Assembly: GCA_947396885.1 (NCBI GenBank)
Contig: OX377204.1
Span: 49,277,139-49,341,138 of the forward strand
Direction of reading: 5' to 3'
Source of the DNA: Heligmosomoides polygyrus polygyrus
Taxonomy: Eukaryota > Nematoda > Chromadorea > Rhabditida > Heligmosomidae
DNA length: 64,000 nt
Part shown: positions 1-31,900 of the stretch, one piece after another
How the letters are laid out: each line of letters begins with the position of its first letter
Numbering within the stretch: position 1 is the first letter of the stretch
Notes under the pieces: generated by a model
Databases searched by the model: none
Seen by the model: the letters and a program-made list of their open reading frames with translations, nothing else
What the model was told of the DNA's origin: nothing
Made by a program: the position numbers and the translations under genes

Positions 1-659
1 TCGAGCACGCCATTTGCAAGTACCGTCAGCGCTCCTTCTACGCAAGAAAAACGACCCGTTTCAGGAGTGAATTGTGACTTGTGACAAAAATGAATAAGAG
101 ACAGAAATTGTCGGCAGCAAAGCGGCTGCAGCGGCAATAATGCGTCGATGTATTACTGCCGCTGCCTCGTTTGCGGCAGCTATTGCCGCATTGGCGGCAA
201 CTGCACGTGCCGCGTGGGCGGCTCATCAGCAGTAGTCCGAACTGGGTAGTTTTGCCTCGCGCGGCGATTCTGCGTCTCTGTCCTATGCTTAAGGATGAGG
301 CTGCCGCGTTGCCGCAAAAGTGTGCGTAGGGCTGACGTAATCCCCAAATTGAGCTCCAGGAAAGTACCTTCGAAGCATTACACTATCGTAGGACTTGAAC
401 TGTTTCCTTTCTCCTTGTTTCCTTCCGTATCTTTCTTTCTTTCAATTTAGGTAACTCAGAAATACGCACACGCTCAAAAGTTTATCAAAGAACTTTACTA
501 GCACAAGACTTCCAGCAGCAAGCAGACTTAGACGTTATCAAATGAAACATGAACAGCGTAAAACAGAAAACAAAGAAACAAGCTGTCAACGGTAACGGGA
601 GAGGGCGCTTTCGCAAAATAACAACTTGGGAAAAAGTGATCGAAAGAGATGAAGCGGGA
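1..659. other. Flank downstream of eIF3k, no gene recognised
   Basis: No supported gene. Positions 115-230 are rich in GCN/NGC triplets and contain short mutually inverted GCGGCAG/CTGCCGC-type motifs, so the short open frames there are compositional. The rest is AT-rich and would hold the 3' UTR of the minus-strand eIF3k gene. I did not find an obvious AATAAA on the minus strand here. Confidence 0.4.
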
Positions 660-19503
<18,844 letters not shown>

Positions 19504-19515
19504 CTGCAGAGAAAG
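19504..19515 (-). promoter_or_regulatory. Likely trans-splice acceptor at the eIF3k start codon
   Basis: On the minus strand CTTTCTCTGCAG runs directly into the ATG at 19503-19501. A pyrimidine-rich AG immediately before the start codon is typical of nematode spliced-leader addition; the alternative is an ordinary intron in the 5' UTR. The sequence alone cannot tell SL1 from SL2. Confidence 0.55.
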
Positions 19516-19605
19516 CCGTGACTGAAGGAGTGCATTGGTCAAATGCGACAAGTAGGATTGACAACGAGGAGTCATAGTCACCATTGCAAAGGCAGACATA
19601 ATAAC

Positions 19606-19611
19606 TTTATT
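19606..19611 (-). terminator. Poly(A) signal AATAAA for the upstream GH20-like gene
   Basis: AATAAA on the minus strand, 326 bases past the stop codon at 19937 and 103 bases before the eIF3k ATG. This would put the cleavage site about 90 bases upstream of the next gene, typical of nematode operons. Confidence 0.5.
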
Positions 19612-19936
19612 CTCAATAAATTTGGACACTTTCCCAGCCCGACATCACATATCACAGTCTTTGACGAATAAATTACTACACCCTCATGGCCTCAGCTTGA
19701 CATATGCCAAAACGACAGTCCTGAAGACACTAACTACATTACTGAGAGGCACCAAGAAAAAAGGCTAGCTACACCGAGGATATGCTTTCAGAGTCGCTTT
19801 CAATAAACATTAATTTTTTAAAGCAGACGTTGTTTCGCTGTAAATATGTAGTACTGATAGAGTCGAGAACCCATAAAAACAGTGGAAAACTTGGAACCCA
19901 TGGAAGTTATCGTTTGCGTTCACACGGCGCGCATCA

Positions 19937-22900
19937 TTAAAGCAGCTGCTTGCCAACTTCCTGAAGATCCGGTGGTAGCAGTGCCCTGTAAAGTCCAAAC
20001 GTTGTCATCAAAAGCTAGCTAGAAGGGCTGTGTTAACGGCGAGACTACAGTTGAATTCCTTACCGGAAAAGATTGTCAAACATCTTCAGCGCATTGGGAA
20101 GAGTGCTAGGGATCGACCGCGACAGCCACACATGTTGAAATTGAGTGCGGATTTCGAGCAGACTGCAATAGTGAACGACATAAAATCCCTATGTGTATGA
20201 TTGAGCGGGAATTGCATTGATAATAATGCTAGAAACAGAAGGTGGTTCCCTGTGATCCCTCCCAGTTGGATGAATGAGAACACAATCGTGGTCTATGTCA
20301 GACTGAAGAATCGCAGTGGTGGGGTGGTGAAAGATCGTTTGGAGTAGTCGGTTCGCAGGCTTTCTGTGGGGAGGGTCAAATGTTCGCTCTTCTTTGTAGC
20401 TGCATCTATTTTGCATTATTACTCCGCTTATACCACAACCATGCAGACGCAACCTTCACAAAAAAATTCTGAGATAAGCTAGTGAATACGTGGGAACTCG
20501 GAAAACCTAACAAGTGTTGATAGTCCACTGCTACGGTACTATAACTCTGGAATCTACGAAATCGATTGTAAGTCGCCTTAATGTGTCCATTACACTGACA
20601 TGAACATAAATACAAGTCTCTAAAACCACTCATCTGGATCAAAGCCCTTCCCCGCATGGGATGGCCGTTGAGTCCTCTTTCACAAATACTGCTGCGTTCT
20701 ATATATAGGGCATTACACGTTGATTCTGACTCTTTCAAACGAAAAAATGCTGAATCTGTTGTTGCAAAGAACAGGTAACCAAGTGGGAAATTTCTGCCAC
20801 TACATTAACTGGTGGCGTACGCTATCGCAGCAGACGACGATGGCAGGGGCGGGGCCTATTCCCAACCCAGACTAAGGCACTCTCTTTCTGGATACCAAGG
20901 CATAAATACGTTCCTCTTCTCTCTGCTTCTGTACATTATCATATACACTGAACCGCACATCTTGGTGCGTAGGCCTAGTGAGCGATATTGTAAGTCTCTC
21001 GCGTATAACGTCTAGAGCCGCAAGTCGATCACAACTTCGATCGCACTCCCTATTTAAGAGAAATACTCTCGGACGCGTTTAGCGTGAGCCTAGGAACGTC
21101 GAGAAAGTCCCACTGGATTTCGGTTTATCATGCGTAGAATGTACCTGTTAGCAAGGTCCGTCCGCACAGTTAGAGGCAAGTGGGCTACACCCACGCGTCC
21201 AGGCGAATAGTGTAAGCCTTCCTCACGCCCCCTCTGCTGCACGGGCTTCATTCCGTGCATACAGAGCGCTTGTCCCAACCTAAACGAATAAGTACGACTC
21301 GAGCTTGGTCAACCCATATGGCGAACGACTCACCTGCTTGTCAGCACCATCAACTCGGTGACTAGTTTGATCTCGGCAAGAACGAGAGCTAGCTCGAAAT
21401 TGTATGGTAAAGTTTTCCTAGCTGCATCAAGAGCCATTAAGCTGCGCCGTAGCTCGATCCTCGCTTTCTGGATGAACGCATAACAGCAGCGGTAAAGTCG
21501 TTCAGAAAAATCTGTACGAACCTTGAATATGACTGGCGTAAGACGTTCGAGGTTAAGATTCTCTGGGTTGAGTATCATTTCGACGAACACCGAGATCGGC
21601 ATCTTCTTATTCTGTCCGAACCCACTCATCTGAGCAATGAAGAAATAAGACGACTCGCAATAGGAATGGCTAACATGCAACTCTAACATGGAATTCGCCC
21701 TCATCCACCATTGTCGAGTTCATCTGTGGGGTGCGCCACAGACCATAAGCGAACTTGGTGAGCTCGTGCTCCACGCGCCCAAGCGTAGCCGCTTGCTCAA
21801 ACAAAGCGGCCATATCTCTGCAACTTGGGGGATTTCAGATCGACTTCATCGAGAACGGCTCTACAGACACTCACCCATCCATGAGCAAGTGATGAGCTGC
21901 TATAGCAGGCTGCAGGAATGCGAACTTTTTCATGTCGCAAGACCCATTCCAAGCGACACCCAAAGACGCCAGCAACGACGTATAGGAGAGGGAAGGCGGC
22001 ATGGCCTCGCATCCAGTAGAAAGGTCGCAAACCATCGTACCTAACAAAGAATTCTAAGCATGCAACAACGTCAGATCGCGGAGCACAACAGCTGGAGTTG
22101 AACCACGACAAGGCTTTCTGATATATGCCATTTTCACGTCAAATTTGGACATTTCAAAGCAATTCGACACTTTTGAAATCCAGCTGAACATCTTCCAAAT
22201 CAGAACGAATGTATTCCTAACATAAACTAGACACTCTTTAAAGAACACGCTATGACATTTTAATTTATAAATAACGAATTTAGAATTTATAACTCACCTG
22301 TGTGGGTTATGCGCGTGATTCAACCGTAACTGGATATCAGCTGTTGTTTTCTCAACCTTTAGTTTGTCTCATGAGACCTGAGAATGCTCTAATAATTAGT
22401 ACTTTCGTCACTGCACAGTGATCTGACCGCTACGTCTGTCACTAACTCACTCGCATCATTTTTTGTGCAGTCCTCTTAATGCTCTAGCTAGCAGGAATCC
22501 GTTTATTGCACGGAGAGAGGACGTTGATCCCATACTCCGTTTCTGGCCAAAGCGGCCAATCCTCGCCATACACTCTGTACCAGCGTTTAATTTCTTCGCT
22601 CTGCCAGCGAAAGTACTAACCTGGCACTAAACAGTTCTTGCTAGTTCTCGTGTCTATGTAGATTTGCCGAATCGTGGATAGTGTTTAATGACTTACCAGG
22701 GAAGGGTCTCAGGCGTAGGTCTGAATGGGGGAAACGGATAGTACTGCGAGAATCTCCACCATTCATATAGTAGATAAACATGTTTCGTTTTTGCTGAGTC
22801 CTTGAAACCAAACAGCTACGGGCCCTCGAAATTGGGGGTACAGTATTGCACTGTCATCCGTACCCTCCATAACCTACCGTAATCGGCCGAAATTTGAAGA

Positions 22901-25900
22901 ACGGATGTCAAATTCGCGATCAGCACCCCAAATAACGCCGTGGGCGAGGTTTAGGCGAAAAAAAATTTCTACCTCTTCTCGAGTCGTGAAAGTAGTGTCG
23001 TGAAAGTCGTGCCTTATGGAAGTCTAAGTGAGCTTACTTCCTACAAATCTCCTACACATTTATTTCACTCTAAGTTGTCAAACAAACGTTTTTGTGAGCT
23101 GTGCTTCCCTCCTGGAGATGTATAGGAAGGAAGCTGATTTAGACCGCCATAAGGCACTCACTTCCCTCAGTTTCTGAATTATACAATGTTTTGTGTTTTT
23201 CAGCGAATGTTAAACAATGATCTTATAACAGATACGGGTTACAGCAGGTAGGTGACTAGAGATGTCGAGGTCATAATCACCGATTTCGCCCAAACCTTGC
23301 CCAGGAAGGTTATTTGGGGTGCTGATCACGAATCTGAGATCCGTTCTTCAATTTCGGTCGATTACGGTAGGTTACGGTAGGTATGGGTGACTAGGGCCGT
23401 CGAAGTCATAATCACCGGTTTTGCCAAAACTTCTCCCAGGGTGGTTATTTGCAATATTGATCACGAATCTGACATCCGTTTTCCGTATTACCCTGGAGTA
23501 TGTTAAATTACAGTAGGCAAAGGTGATTAATGGAAAGGTCATGGTCACCGTTTCTGCCCAAACTTCGCATTGAGTACGAATCTGACCCTTATTTGACAAT
23601 TTAGAGTGAAATAAATATGTAGGAGATGTATAGGAAGCAAATTGGTAAAGAAGGCGGAAATAATGAAAAATGCAAAAATATTGCATAGCACGGGAGTCGA
23701 ACACCTGACCCAGCACCTGTCAAGTAGCCCCGCACCCTGCCGAGCCACCAACTCGCTTGCCGCAGAGCCTTTCGCCGCGTCCCATACAACAGCGCACACG
23801 CACGCATGCAAATGGGCATGTGCTGACAGTGCGCTACTGTACCCCCCCCCCCCCCTTCGACGGCCCTTAGCTCTTTTGGTTCAAGGACTCATCAAAAACG
23901 AAACATGTTTTTCTACTGTATGAAAGGTGGAGATTCTCGCAGTATTTCATTTCCCCATTCAGACCTACGCCTGAGACCCTTCCCTGGTTAGTTCAGACGT
24001 TCAACAAATAAAAAGGCACGAAGATCCGACCAGCTAGGACACCAAAAAAGTGAAGTTCTATAAAATTGCTTGAAATCATATCGAACTTTCTTCAGCAACA
24101 GCAATGGATCTGAAGTTCTTTTGAACAGCAAAAAAGAAGCACTCCTTAAAAAGAGGAGAGATCGCGCCAGGTCTTGTGCGGCACGTTACGATTTTCGTTT
24201 GACTCGTAGCCAGAAAAAAATCTGGAAGGAGTGCAGTTACACACTGCAGTTACACACTGAATACAGCATTTCCAAAAATCTCGACGAGCTACACGAGTGC
24301 GTAGGCCCAGGTTTATAGTTGCGACGCTACGCGGCGCGGCGGCACCATGATCGGAATAGATATCGATCGGGAGGCGCGAATAATCGATATCTATGGCAAT
24401 CGCGGTGCCGAGCCAAGTGGTGGCGCAAGTATAAACTAGGGCTAACGCGATGTCTCGTAATACACACTCAAAATAGCTGTTTCTAACCTTGAAACAAGCT
24501 TGAACCTACTGCAGTAGATCAGAATTATAGAATTTCAAATATTTTATTTGATTCTCTGTGGCAGATGAATTATAGAATTTCTAAACAAGCCATAATAAAC
24601 TTTCTTGAATCAAAATTTTATATTTATCTTCTCACCATCGGAGAGTGTCTAGTTAAATCTGGAAGGCGTTGGTTTTGACTTGAAAGATGTTAGCTTACTA
24701 CAAAAGTATTCAGATTGCATTGAAGTGTCCAATTTGACATGAAAATCGTGTTTGAAGAAACGGATTCAACGCTACCAGCTCAGTGACCCGAGATTAAAGA
24801 AGTGACACAATGCAGTGGTATGAACGACTGCTTTAGTGCAGCGTGGGAGCAAAATGGGAGGCAGTCGTTAGTCCCGACTCGGATGCGCACTGACGATGCC
24901 GAGAGTGCCTGCGGAGCCAATTAGCGTCGACTCGCACCGTGCCACCCGCCGCTTCGCGACGATCTCCAAGGTAGCCCTCGCCGCCGTGCGGTGATGACCT
25001 AGCCGAGCATGAGAGCCTGCGGATCGAGCGCGACCCACTGAGGACGAACCTCACAGATCGACCAGATTTACAATTACAGTGGATAACTTATTTAGAGGGT
25101 TTACAAAGGCAGCGTAAAGAGTCGTACTGGTGCGAGACCTACACTTTCGAACTCCCCCTTCATGTGCCACCTCATCGCGGTGAAGGGGTGAACATCACTT
25201 TGTGATGGCTAACGGCACAAACGGTCACGCAGTACGCGACGCTTTGTCGTGTATGGGCGGCTCTCCTGTATCCCTGACCAGGAACATGCGAGTAATCAGA
25301 CCACGGTATGGCTCAAACAACTAAACCCGTGCCCCAGTCCTCCGCGCGCCGGAGGTGGACTTCTACGACGTCGGTTGCATCCACCTCCGGCGAGGGGTCA
25401 TCTAATCTCGGAGTTAAACTATCAGGACGTCATTGGAATCGGACTACCGGAAACTCCCTCCCACCACGACACGGAAACTGCCTATTCGTTTGCACCTATA
25501 ACTGTCGTTCGATCGCATCTGAGCAGGATCTTCGGACACTACTTTACAGAAGCCGCAACATCAAATACGACGTTATCGCTCTGCAGGAAACGAAAGGCAG
25601 AACGGAAACCATAAGAAGGACCGACCACAACGAGCTTCTCATTATCGGAGCAAAGGTGGACAGAAAGAATATTGGCGGAGTTGGATTTCTCGTCAATTCG
25701 ACAGTGCACCACCTAGTAGACTCTTACAAGATCATCAGTCCGCGAGTAGCTGTTCTTCGTCTGGAAACCAAAGATCAAGGAACCATCTCCATCATAAATG
25801 AATATGCTCCAACATCTGCGGCCACAGACGAAGAAAAGGAGGAATTCTACAAGCTATTCGAAAGGACTGTCAACGACGAGAAGAGCTACTACAAAGTTGT

Positions 25901-28900
25901 TGTTGGTGACTTTAACGCTATCGTCGGTACGAATGATCACGACGAATGGAGGCTAGGACTACATGGAACTTCCTCAAGGAACGAAAACGGAGAGCGCCTG
26001 ATAGACTTCCTATCCGCGTGCCGTCTTTACCATGGAAATTCTATGTTTGAGAAGCCTTCAAACCGACGATGGACCTGGGAAAGCCCAAATGGAGAAACAC
26101 GTTCGGAGATCGACCATGTTCTTACAAACAGACGCTGGAGTCTGTTCGACGTCTCCGTGCTGCCTTCATTTGACACCGGCTCGGATCACCGTCTTGTCCG
26201 TGCGAAGCTGACTCTCAAAAAGAGGATGTTCAAGCGTGACACTCATAAACCGGCACCGGTGAGGACCCCCACATTCAAGTCTGAGGAGTTGGAATATGCA
26301 ATAAAGTCGTATGATTGGAATCTTCTTGAAGATCCATCGGAAGACTACGACCTTCTCTCCAAAGGACTGCTGAAATGTGCTAGCAGCTCTTGCGGAGCCA
26401 CATCACCATCTGCTTCAAGACTCAACGCGCATACGATTAAGCTCTTGGAGCAAAGAGCTGTTAAACAAACTGGATCCTAACGCTTCCCATCTGGAAAAAG
26501 TCACCATCTCGAAGGCCTGTCGAATTGCAGTGAAGGAGTCCATTCAAGCCTACAGAAGGTTGAAGCTGTTAGAAGCCGCTGGGAAAGGTTCAAGCATAAA
26601 GCGCTGCAAACGAGATCTCTGCGATCAGAAGGCAACAATGTCAGCCCTTGTGGATAAGGATGGAACAACGCAAACGGCTCGAAGAGCGATGGAGGCCATC
26701 GTTCAAGAATTCTACACAGATCTGTTACGTTCTTCCATCACTGTCCCGAAATGCTTGATGCCACCAGCTGAGGAAGTGCCTCCTATTCTGGAATCAGAAT
26801 GTTGCTCATGCCATCAGAAGCATGAAGCCGGGCACTGCTCCCGGACCGGACGGCATTTCTGCTGATCTCCTTCGTGCGGGTGGCAGTGCCTCTGCTCACT
26901 TCTTGCCAAGCACTTCAACCACTACCTTCGACTTGGTAGGATTCCGGATTCATGGAAGGAGTCGAAAACAGTTTTAATCTTCAAAAAAGGTCAGCAGGAG
27001 GATATCAACAACTATCGACCCATCAGTCTTCTCTCGGTTGTGTACAAGATCTTCACCAAGACACTGCTTAACCGCATGGAGCACTGCTTGGATGAATATC
27101 AGCCAGTGGAGCAAGCAGGGTTTCGCAAGGATTTCTCCTGCATGGACCATATTCAGACTGTTTCACAGCTCATCGAGAGGAGCCGCGAATACCACCTCCC
27201 ACTTGTCCTTGTCTTCGTGGATTACAGGAAAGCGTTCGACTCTGTGGAAATCAACGCCGTTTTGAACGCACTTGTGCACGCTGGTATACCATCGCCCTAC
27301 ATCCGACTTCTCGACGAATGCTTCTCGAACACATCGACTACCATCCAGCTGTTCGATCGAAAGCTTAAAATTCCTATCGGGAAAGGAGTACGGCAGGGAG
27401 ACACGATTTCTCCTAAGCTATTCACAGCGGCACTCCAGGATGCCATGAAAGACTTGAACTGGGACGATAAAGGCTACCTTGGTGACGGTAAACGGATCAG
27501 CAACCTTCGCTTCGCCGACGATATTGTTCTCATCTCTACCAGCACGGCAGAGGTCGAGGAAATGCTGAACGAGCTCAATGTGGCAGGTATGAAGATTGGA
27601 TTGGACATGAATATGGCCAAAACGCAGTTTATGGTCAACCAGTGGTGTGACACGGGACTCGTAAGGTTAAATGGAGTCGCTCTACAACAGGTCGACTCCT
27701 ACGTCTATCTGGGAAGAGAGCTGAACATGGATAACGACCTCGCTCCTGAAATCGCCCGCAGGAGACGCGCAGCATGGGCAGCCTTCAGTTCGATTCGCGA
27801 AGTCACCGATCAGGTCAAGGATCCCGGCCTCAGGGCCTCGATATTCAACGCCTCTGTACTGCCTGCGATGTGTTACGCGACGGAAACCTGGCCCGACAAC
27901 AAGACAATCGCCAGAGCAATGCAAACTACGCATCGTGCACTGGAGAGATGTCTTCTAAGGACAAGCCTTCGTCAGCAATGGCAAGAAGGCCTACGAAGCT
28001 CGGAGCTGCGGGAGAAGTCGCAATTAGCAGACCCGCTGCAGTACATGAAGAAGTCCAAATATCGCTGGGCCGGACACCTGCTTCGACGAAAGGACGATAG
28101 ATGGAGTCTCCGTGTCACAGAATGGCTCCCGAGAGACCATAAGAGACCACTGGGACGACCGCCAACGCGATGGGCAGACTCATTCTCAAGATCTTTCAGA
28201 GAGCGGAGTCTGCCTCACTGGATGCAAACAGCCAGAGATCGAGCGGTTTGGAAGAGTTGTGGTCCCCGCTGAGAAGACCTCCAGCCGACAAAAGGACCAT
28301 CAAAGTATCAAAGTATCAAAGTAAATTCGAATTCTATTTGTTGGGCTGTACAAGAACGCTTAAAAATTCTTGTGTAGAGATATTTTGAAGAATGCTTTTA
28401 GCTAAAGGCTTCACGAATAATTAGGCACGAATTTTGTATACTTTATTATCAAAATTTTATGCTCTATCTGTTGGGCTGTACAAGAACGCTTAAAAATTCC
28501 CCTGTGGAGAGATTTTGCAGGCCTCCGGATAAAGACTGCACAGACAATGCAAAACAAATTTTGTCCAGGTCGTAGACTTGATGGCGACATGTTTACTGAT
28601 GCTTAAAATAACGGTGCTCCTCCTCAGAAATTTTTTCATTCATGAAGGATGCAACTTTATTCTACTGGCATGACACTGGAAGAACAATTTGACATGTTGT
28701 GTGATAAAATTCAATTACCATGAATTTTTACTCTTACCTATTCAGTCTTAGTCTCGAGAAATATCGTGTTGGGTATCACAAAGGTTCATAAAGATGTCGA
28801 GGATCTTAGAAAAACCTGAGAAATATTATGAAAAATAGAACAGGATTCTGCTAGGAAGGCTCTCTACTAAATGGATTGTTCGCGCAGTCTTTATCCGGAG

Positions 28901-31900
28901 GCCTGAATCAAAATGTCTCCACAGGGGAAATTTTAAGCGTTCTTGAACAGCCCTTCAGGTAGACCATAAAATTTTTATTATAAAGCCTACGAATTTCGTG
29001 CCTAATTGTTCGTAATCGTAAATCTGGTCGGTCTGTAAACTTCGTCCTCAACGGGGTCGCGCTCGATCTGCAGGCTCCCGTGCTCGGCTAGGTCACCATC
29101 GCACGGCGGCGAGGGCTACCTTGGAGATCGTCGCGAAGCGGCGGGTGGCACGGTGCGAGTCGACGCTAATTGGCTCCGCAGGCACTGTCGGCATCGTCAG
29201 TGCGCATCCGAGTCGGGACTAACGACTATCTCCCCAGCAAAATCACTATTTCCAGGCCAGATATCCTTTAAGTGCATTGAGACATATGGAAATCCTACCT
29301 AGCACGTTGCACTTTTCGCCCAGACGAGCTGCCATCAGCGCTTTCTTCGCTGTGGAGTCCGGAGCCGCACAGAGGTAGCCATCGTCACCTATGCAACAAA
29401 AAAAGCAATACTTTTCAAGAAGTAGAGAGTAGCATTGACGAACCCGTTGAGAACTTCAGAACAATGGAAACCCTGGGCGACAGCAGTCTGTCGGCGTCAA
29501 ACGGAAAGCTGCCCTCGACGCAGAGAGTCACATAGGATGGCACCGATGAAAGCTAAACACTGATGTGCAGGACAACCAAGGGAAGCCGGAAGTGTGATAG
29601 TAACTGAATGGGAAAACGAACCGCGGTAGCATTTTTCTCATCCACGTGCGACGACAAGAAGATTTTCGGCACACGCCTCTGCACGGCAGCGAGCACTGAA
29701 GAATGCGCACGATTAAGGAGAACAGTAGTGTTCCAGCGCTCCCTAGCATTTATGTGTTAAGGGTGCAAACATTTTTTTTGGATATAATGAAGCCGACCAA
29801 GAGTGTCAGCGATCAACGGGCACATTGATTAGATGGCATTCTGTGGTGTTGTAAACTAACAGATCTAATAGATGCAAATCACTGCTGTGAGCGTAAAGAT
29901 AAAAATATGAGAATCCGCGCAACATGGCAGCTGCATTAATCCTCCGATCATACACCCTGAAACGTTCGATATAGTCGAGGCTCGTGCTGGAAAAAATGAG
30001 CTGTGAGTTAGAACAGGACGATATGCGAGCAAACACGCTTTTCCTTCATCTCGAATACCATCACTTGTGTTAGCATTTCAGCGCTGCCTAACCGCACAGA
30101 CTTGCACCGTCTACTGGATACTCTGGACTCTATCGATTATTATTATACATGGCGGGATTATTAATGCCTACTCCACTTGCTAGATGCTTGAAGCATTCTA
30201 CGTAACATAACGTGCGTTCAAGCTCCTCCCTTAAATTGAATCTACAGGGCACAATCTCCTTCACCGCTGCTGCACCAATAAAGATTACCATTTCTGTTAG
30301 CGACTAGAATGCTGGTGAGGTTGGGACCAAAGTGAGCAGTCCTGCTGAGAGGGAAGTCGTCCAAGAAGTGCTCAATTATCTCCCGAGCGGCGTTCGGTTC
30401 AATGTAGTTCGACTGCGTGTCAATAGAAGGTACCAGCTGAAATAATCGAAAACGAGAACTGCACCTACAACCACGTCCTCACATAAAAGCCATTAACAAA
30501 TACGCAGTGGAAGGTACCGTGACGAAGAGCTCTTCGCAGACTTGCAGCATGTGGAAGAGATCGCGATTTGTGTACGGCAGCTGGTAGCGGTCGGTCGTAC
30601 GCACTTCGAAGTTTACGAAAAGATAGTTTGCCTTGCAGTAGGACAGACGAGTGGCAAGTTGCAGTAACTGAAATGCAGCCACAACTACGAGAAGGCATAG
30701 TTGGGAACAAAAATAAGCGGGCTGGTGCCCGCTGCACACCGGCAAGGTATCTTAAAACGGGTAAGTTAGATCAACCAGACCCCGGAGTTCCTTCCCTTTC
30801 CTAGTTTTTTGCTCTCAGAGCAAAGCAACCGTGTTTATACGAGTGTTTCGCGACCACGTGCAACGGCTAGTACCGACAACACTAACATCAGAACTGCTAC
30901 CAAAATTTTGCGCAGTACGTTGCTGCCCATCTGATGCAGCCAATCCACCCAAGAACCTCCATGCAGGGAAGCTGCAAAGAAATCGTCTTCTACTTAGGAT
31001 CCCGTTCCTACACAATCAGGTCTCCTTGCAAGAAGTATTCTGGGCACATAGGCTTGAATGCAACAACTGGGCGCATGAGAGTAGATAAGTCAGGTGACAG
31101 ATCTCGTTTTAGTTCTAGGGAAGTGCATAAGGCAGAGTATGGAGTACCGTTTCGGTGTTCAGGATGCGACAACCAGAAAAATCCTGGTAAACTGCTCGAA
31201 ACGGCCGATCGGGACGATCCCGAACGGTGAGACAAGGAATCGTTTCGCCTGAATGGGTTTTTGAAAGATCACATCAAATGTAGTCATCATCCTCGAGGTG
31301 ATACCTCCAGATAGACCAGGTAGCTCCGAATCTCTCGATGAATTGTTGGCCATGTCCCCGCTACCGTTGCCATTCCCACTGCCTACTGAGTCGTTGGGCT
31401 GATTCCACCCGTTCGATGATAAGCTGGCGTTTTGCGACCAATTCTCAGCACTATGACGAGACGCAAACCTGGAATAGAATTTTTTGAGTGCTAGTGATGT
31501 TTATTTCTCGCCACCCACAAGGCATTGGGATTGATGGTTTTTCTTGAAAAAAGTTTCTTGGAATTCGGGGCAAAGAAATGAAGCCATTCGCTAGACTTTA
31601 GGTTGGTATGCCGTCGTAGGGACATGTTGCCTCCAAGAAAAATGAGGATGAGTTTCGTAGTAAAGCGGTTAACGAGCATGATTTCAGACGACATTTAAAA
31701 ATATTTTTGAAGGAGTGACAAAAGAGGCGTTTCGAAAATTCATCAGATGCTGAGCTATATCGTCCTTATTTTTTGAATGCTCGCAGCAAACAGGAAATAA
31801 GAACGACAACATAGCTCTCTGCCCACTTTATTAAGCTGATTCATTCGTAATACGGCTTACTTTTGCAGTCGAATGATTTGCACAAGGGTGGCGAAAGCAT

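Larger units (their letters stand above)
24858..29228. mobile_element. Foldback element (about 1 kb) carrying an RTE in its left arm
   Basis: The right arm, 28877-29228, reverse-complemented, matches first 24858-25075 and then, without a break, 28412-28556. The left arm is therefore split by 3.3 kb, which is the RTE copy. Without it the element would be about 1.03 kb: two 350-bp arms around a 320-base centre (28557-28876). Shared landmarks are AGTCGTTAGTCCCGACTCGG at both tips, CGCCGCTTCGCGACGATCTC, AATTAGGCACGAA and GCCTCCGGATAAAGACTG. No target duplication is clear at the tips. A diverged relative of the outer arm lies at 41487-41605. The elements sit in an intron of the GH20-like gene. Confidence 0.8.

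Noticed and set aside
24833..25054. GC-rich minus-strand frame as a gene
   Set aside because: It lies wholly in a foldback arm that also occurs at 29015-29228.
30750..30800. Extra GH20-like exon reading ELRGLVDLTYP on the minus strand
   Set aside because: The peptide resembles the RG-x-x-x-D part of the family, but no usable donor follows and the surrounding exons join in phase without it.
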